Below, piece after piece: positions 61,871 to 64,000 of a DNA stretch of 64,000 bases. The position numbers and the translations under genes were made by a program. The stretch comes from Myxococcales bacterium (lineage in GTDB: Bacteria > Myxococcota_A > Polyangia > Nannocystales > Nannocystaceae): the NCBI GenBank assembly GCA_020633315.1, contig JACKDV010000002.1, positions 124,001 through 188,000 of the forward strand, written 5' to 3'. How positions within the stretch are numbered: the first letter of the stretch is position 1; every line of letters starts with the position of its first letter. Below the pieces are notes generated by a model. The model saw only the letters and a list, made by a program, of their open reading frames with translations. It did not search any database and was not told the origin of the DNA.

Positions 61871-62422
61871 CTAGCTGCGCAGGGAGGTCTTGAGCTGATC
61901 CAAGGCGGAGCGGACGCTGCCGTCGACGACATAGGAGCCGACCTTGGCGACCACGCCCCCGATGAGCTCGGGGTCGACCGAAGTGGTGGCGATGACCTGC
62001 TTGCCCGTCACCGTCTCGAGCGCCTTCTTGATCTTCGCGAGGGCGTCGGGTGTCAGCGGCGAGGCCGAGACGATCTCGGCATTGACGCGCCCGGCGGCGT
62101 CGTCGGCCATGCGGCGGTACGCACGAGCGATGTCGGGCACGCCGTCGAAGCGGCCCCGATCGAGCACGTAGCGCAGGAACTTGCCGAGCAGGGGATCGGC
62201 GCCCAGGCGGCGCAGGAAGCCGTCGATCAGCTTCTTGCGATCCTCGGAGGCGTAGCGCTCCGAGGCGAGCACCGTCATCACGGGCACGCCGTAGGAATCC
62301 TGGGCCTTGCACAGCTCGGCGAAGGCGTCGAGGTCCTTGGCGATCTTGTCGCGCTTGGGGCCCGTCTCGGCGAGGCCGAGCAGGGCTCGAGCGTAGCGAC
62401 GGGCGAGGCTACCGGGGATCAT
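61871..62422 (-). CDS. atpH: ATP synthase delta subunit
   Basis: A 183-residue stalk subunit (OSCP type). SLARRYARALLGLAE opens the N-terminal helical bundle, and the C-terminal part includes VSASPLTPDALAKIKKALETVTGKQVIATTSVDPELIGGVVAKVGSYVVDGSVRSALDQL, diagnostic of the family. Its ATG overlaps the atpF stop by four bases (ATGA). Confidence 0.95.
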   Translation of the reverse strand: MIPGSLARRYARALLGLAETGPKRDKIAKDLDAFAELCKAQDSYGVPVMTVLASERYASEDRKKLIDGFLRRLGADPLLGKFLRYVLDRGRFDGVPDIARAYRRMADDAAGRVNAEIVSASPLTPDALAKIKKALETVTGKQVIATTSVDPELIGGVVAKVGSYVVDGSVRSALDQLKTSLRS

Positions 62423-63042
62423 CGGGCGGCACCTCCGAAGTCGACCGAGCCGAGCTGCTCGGCGTAGCGATCGACCATGCCGAGCTGGTCGGCGGGCGTG
62501 ATCTTCTGGCGGAGCAGCGCCTCGGCGCGCTCCACCGCACGGTCGATGATCTCGGCCTCGAGCTGGCGGCGGCGGGCGGCGGCCTCGCGCTCGGCGGCGG
62601 CCTTGGCCGAGGCCTTGATCTGCTCGGCCTCGCGCTCGGCGGCCTCGATGATGCGCTTGCGATCCGCCTCGGCACGCTCCTTGGCCTCGCTCATCAGCGC
62701 GTCGACCTCCTGGTCGAGCTCGTCGAGCCGGCCGCGGTACTCCGCGAGCACGCCCTCGGCCTCCTCGCGGGCCGCGGTCGCCTTGTCGATCTCGCCCTTG
62801 ACGGTGTCGTGCTTGTCCCGGGTCCGCTTGATGAGCGGCTGGAAGAGGATCCGGTTGAGGATCCACAGCAGGGCGAGGAAGTTGATGATGATCCAGACGA
62901 GGCCGAGCTTGCCCGTGCTGCCGAAGACCGGCGTGATCCACTCGATCCCACCGTGGCCCTCCGCCTCGGGGTTGGCCAGGGCGACCGCGGGCAGCATGGC
63001 CAGGGCGGCGGCGATTGGCGCGGCGATGCGCGAGACCTTCAT
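62419..63042 (-). CDS. atpF: ATP synthase subunit b, with signal-peptide-like N-terminus
   Basis: A 207-residue b subunit. The first 23 residues (VSRIAAPIAAALAMLPAVALA) look like a cleavable signal peptide ahead of the usual membrane helix LVWIIINFLALLWILNRILF (about 48-67); the rest is a long Ala/Glu/Arg coiled coil forming the peripheral stalk. Such an extra leader is known in some delta-proteobacterial b subunits. GGGAGGG precedes the ATG, which overlaps the b' stop (ATGA). Confidence 0.93.
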   Translation of the reverse strand: MKVSRIAAPIAAALAMLPAVALANPEAEGHGGIEWITPVFGSTGKLGLVWIIINFLALLWILNRILFQPLIKRTRDKHDTVKGEIDKATAAREEAEGVLAEYRGRLDELDQEVDALMSEAKERAEADRKRIIEAAEREAEQIKASAKAAAEREAAARRRQLEAEIIDRAVERAEALLRQKITPADQLGMVDRYAEQLGSVDFGGAAR

Positions 63043-63500
63043 GAGGCCCTCCCGAGCAGCTTGTTGGTGATCTCGTCGGCGAGCTCGTCCACACGACCCC
63101 CCAGCGCCTCGCGGGCCTGGTCGGTCTCGTCGGCGATGCGCTTGCGCTCGGCCGCGAGCTCGTCGTTGGCGGCGTTGCGGGCCGCGGCCAGGGACTTGGC
63201 CTGCGATTCCTCCTCCTCACGGCGGGCCGACGAGCGCACGAGGTGGGCCTTCTCGCGGGCGGCCTCCATGCGCTGCTCGTAGTCGCGGGCGAGGTCGTCC
63301 GCCTCGGCGCGCATGTCCTTGGCCTTGGCCACGGCGCCCTCGACCGCCTCCTTGCGACGGTCCAGTGCCTCGAGCCAGGGCTTGAACAGCATGGGGCCCA
63401 GGATGACGACGAGCGCCAAATAGATGCCCAGCTGGACGAACAAGGTCCCGTCGATGTCGACGACGGGAATGGAGGCGACGAGGGTGCTTGCGAGGTCCAT
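63039..63500 (-). CDS. ATP synthase subunit b'
   Basis: A 153-residue second b-type subunit. One N-terminal membrane helix (FVQLGIYLALVVILGPMLFKPWLEALDRR, about 20-48) is followed by a charged coiled coil. Two different b subunits imply a heterodimeric stalk, as in phototrophs and many delta-proteobacteria. ATG 63500 is used; GTG 63506 is also in frame. It is the first gene of the operon: genes for the a and c subunits are not here and must lie elsewhere. Confidence 0.9.
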   Translation of the reverse strand: MDLASTLVASIPVVDIDGTLFVQLGIYLALVVILGPMLFKPWLEALDRRKEAVEGAVAKAKDMRAEADDLARDYEQRMEAAREKAHLVRSSARREEEESQAKSLAAARNAANDELAAERKRIADETDQAREALGGRVDELADEITNKLLGRAS

Positions 63501-63619
63501 CGGCACGGGACGGAAGGCGGCGGTGGCCGACGTTGGAGCGGGGAGGGGTCTACCGGAATTCGCGTCCTAGGTGGGCGCAAACCGCTGAAATCGGCGAGAC
63601 TCCTGCGTGGCGCGGCGGC

Positions 63620-63648
63620 TAGCTACCACTTGTGGGTGGGCCCGTCAA
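63620..63648 (-). promoter_or_regulatory. Possible promoter of the ATP synthase operon
   Basis: Minus-strand TTGACG (63648-63643), a 17-base spacer and TAGCTA (63625-63620). A strong -35 match is notable in such GC-rich DNA, but the -10 is poor. It would give a leader of about 110 bases before atpF'. The rest of 63501-63804 holds the hairpin listed next and no gene. Confidence 0.35.
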
Positions 63649-63717
63649 CGGTGCGCCGAGCGGGGTTTGGGGGGGCGACGGGAGCCCGCGGGCCCGGCCA
63701 CGGCGGCGCTTCGCGAC

Positions 63718-63771
63718 CCTCCCCCGAGGCACGTGAGCTTTCGGACCCCGCGAGGGTCCGTGCGGGGGAGG
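63718..63771. other. Long composite hairpin between bactofilin and ATP synthase genes
   Basis: Nested inverted repeats: outer CCTCCCCC (63718-63725) with GGGGGAGG (63764-63771), then GCA with TGC, then a perfect CGGACCC (63742-63748) with GGGTCCG (63754-63760) around a 5-base loop. It starts about 33 bases after the bactofilin stop on the minus strand, so it may end that transcript; no T-tract is seen. Confidence 0.5.
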
Positions 63772-63804
63772 ATCTGCGAGCGGGCTCGGAACGACCGTGG
63801 CCGA

Positions 63805-64000
63805 TCATCCGCCGGCGACGGCCGTCTTGTCGGTCTCGGCCGACCCGCCACGATCCTTCATCGAGCAGCGGCCATCGAACACCGCCCCGCGCTGGATCTC
63901 GAGGCTCGGGCTGTCCAGCGTGCCCACCACGTGGGCGCTGCCGTGCAGCTCCACCAGCGTGGTCGCGCGGATGTCCCCCTCTACCCGCCCCTCGATGACC
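63805..64000 (-). CDS. Bactofilin (polymer-forming cytoskeletal protein), C-terminal part
   Basis: The last 65 codons of a bactofilin; the N-terminus lies beyond the right edge. The visible part reads VIEGRVEGDIRATTLVELHGSAHVVGTLDSPSLEIQRGAVFDGRC, the repeating right-handed beta-helix of the DUF583/bactofilin domain, then a short polar tail ending DKTAVAGG. Bactofilins polymerise without nucleotide and act in cell shape, chromosome organisation or motility in myxobacteria. Confidence 0.9.
   Translation of the reverse strand, partial: VIEGRVEGDIRATTLVELHGSAHVVGTLDSPSLEIQRGAVFDGRCSMKDRGGSAETDKTAVAGG

Overview
The window is a very GC-rich bacterial chromosome segment with overlapping genes, short gaps and almost no mobile DNA. 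The gene content points to a myxobacterium, most likely of the Nannocystis/Enhygromyxa type. The clues are many lipoproteins with long Ser/Thr/Gly/Asp linkers, an rpoN-hprK-rapZ-EIIA-HPr-EI cluster, an ATP synthase operon with b and b' but no a or c subunit, PilZ, bactofilin, and paired Hsp70-like genes next to a DUF2760 gene. The taxonomic placement is inference from these features; no rRNA gene is present.

Layout. 1-950 (-): 5' part of a TonB-dependent receptor gene behind a cobalamin riboswitch. 1.1-5.8 kb (+): TerB-like protein, RNA polymerase omega with a long acidic tail, a small lipoprotein, biotin carboxylase and CTP synthase. 6.0-12.8 kb (+): sigma-54, HPr kinase, RapZ, EIIA-Man, HPr, enzyme I and an alpha/beta hydrolase, a regulatory PTS without a sugar permease. 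12.9-26.3 kb: cell-surface genes (FG-GAP/UnbV lipoprotein, glycine-rich lipoprotein, a metalloprotease/propeller/barrel fusion, an outer-membrane barrel, a second HExxH protein, an archaemetzincin-like lipoprotein and Cys-rich lipoproteins). 26.4-33.5 kb: an unrecognised 698-residue protein convergent with a DUF2760-Hsp70-Hsp70 operon. 33.8-39.7 kb: GNAT, HTTM membrane protein, CbiX-like chelatase, and a tightly overlapped serA - DNA adenine methyltransferase - pdxB set. 39.8-48.0 kb (+): secreted proteins, PilZ, a membrane metalloprotease, RsmD, an aminotransferase, an RCC1-like lipoprotein and YacG. 48.1-50.9 kb: Ffh (-) and an EamA transporter (+). 50.9-63.5 kb (-): atpF'-atpF-atpH-atpA-atpG-atpD-atpC-prmA-rsmE-RDD-HEAT protein, all co-directional with gaps of about 50 bp or less. 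63.8 kb to the end (-): 3' end of a bactofilin gene.

Themes. Several first or single genes lack a Shine-Dalgarno but have a TACnnT-like box 6-11 bases before the start codon, which suggests leaderless or ultra-short-leader mRNAs. An acidic DD(D/E)TSFAG motif occurs both in the tail of omega and three times in a 1364-residue HEAT-repeat protein. Four separate HExxH proteins are predicted to be exported. Many operons are translationally coupled by ATGA or GTGA overlaps. The riboswitch and the CbiX-like chelatase both point to cobalamin use.
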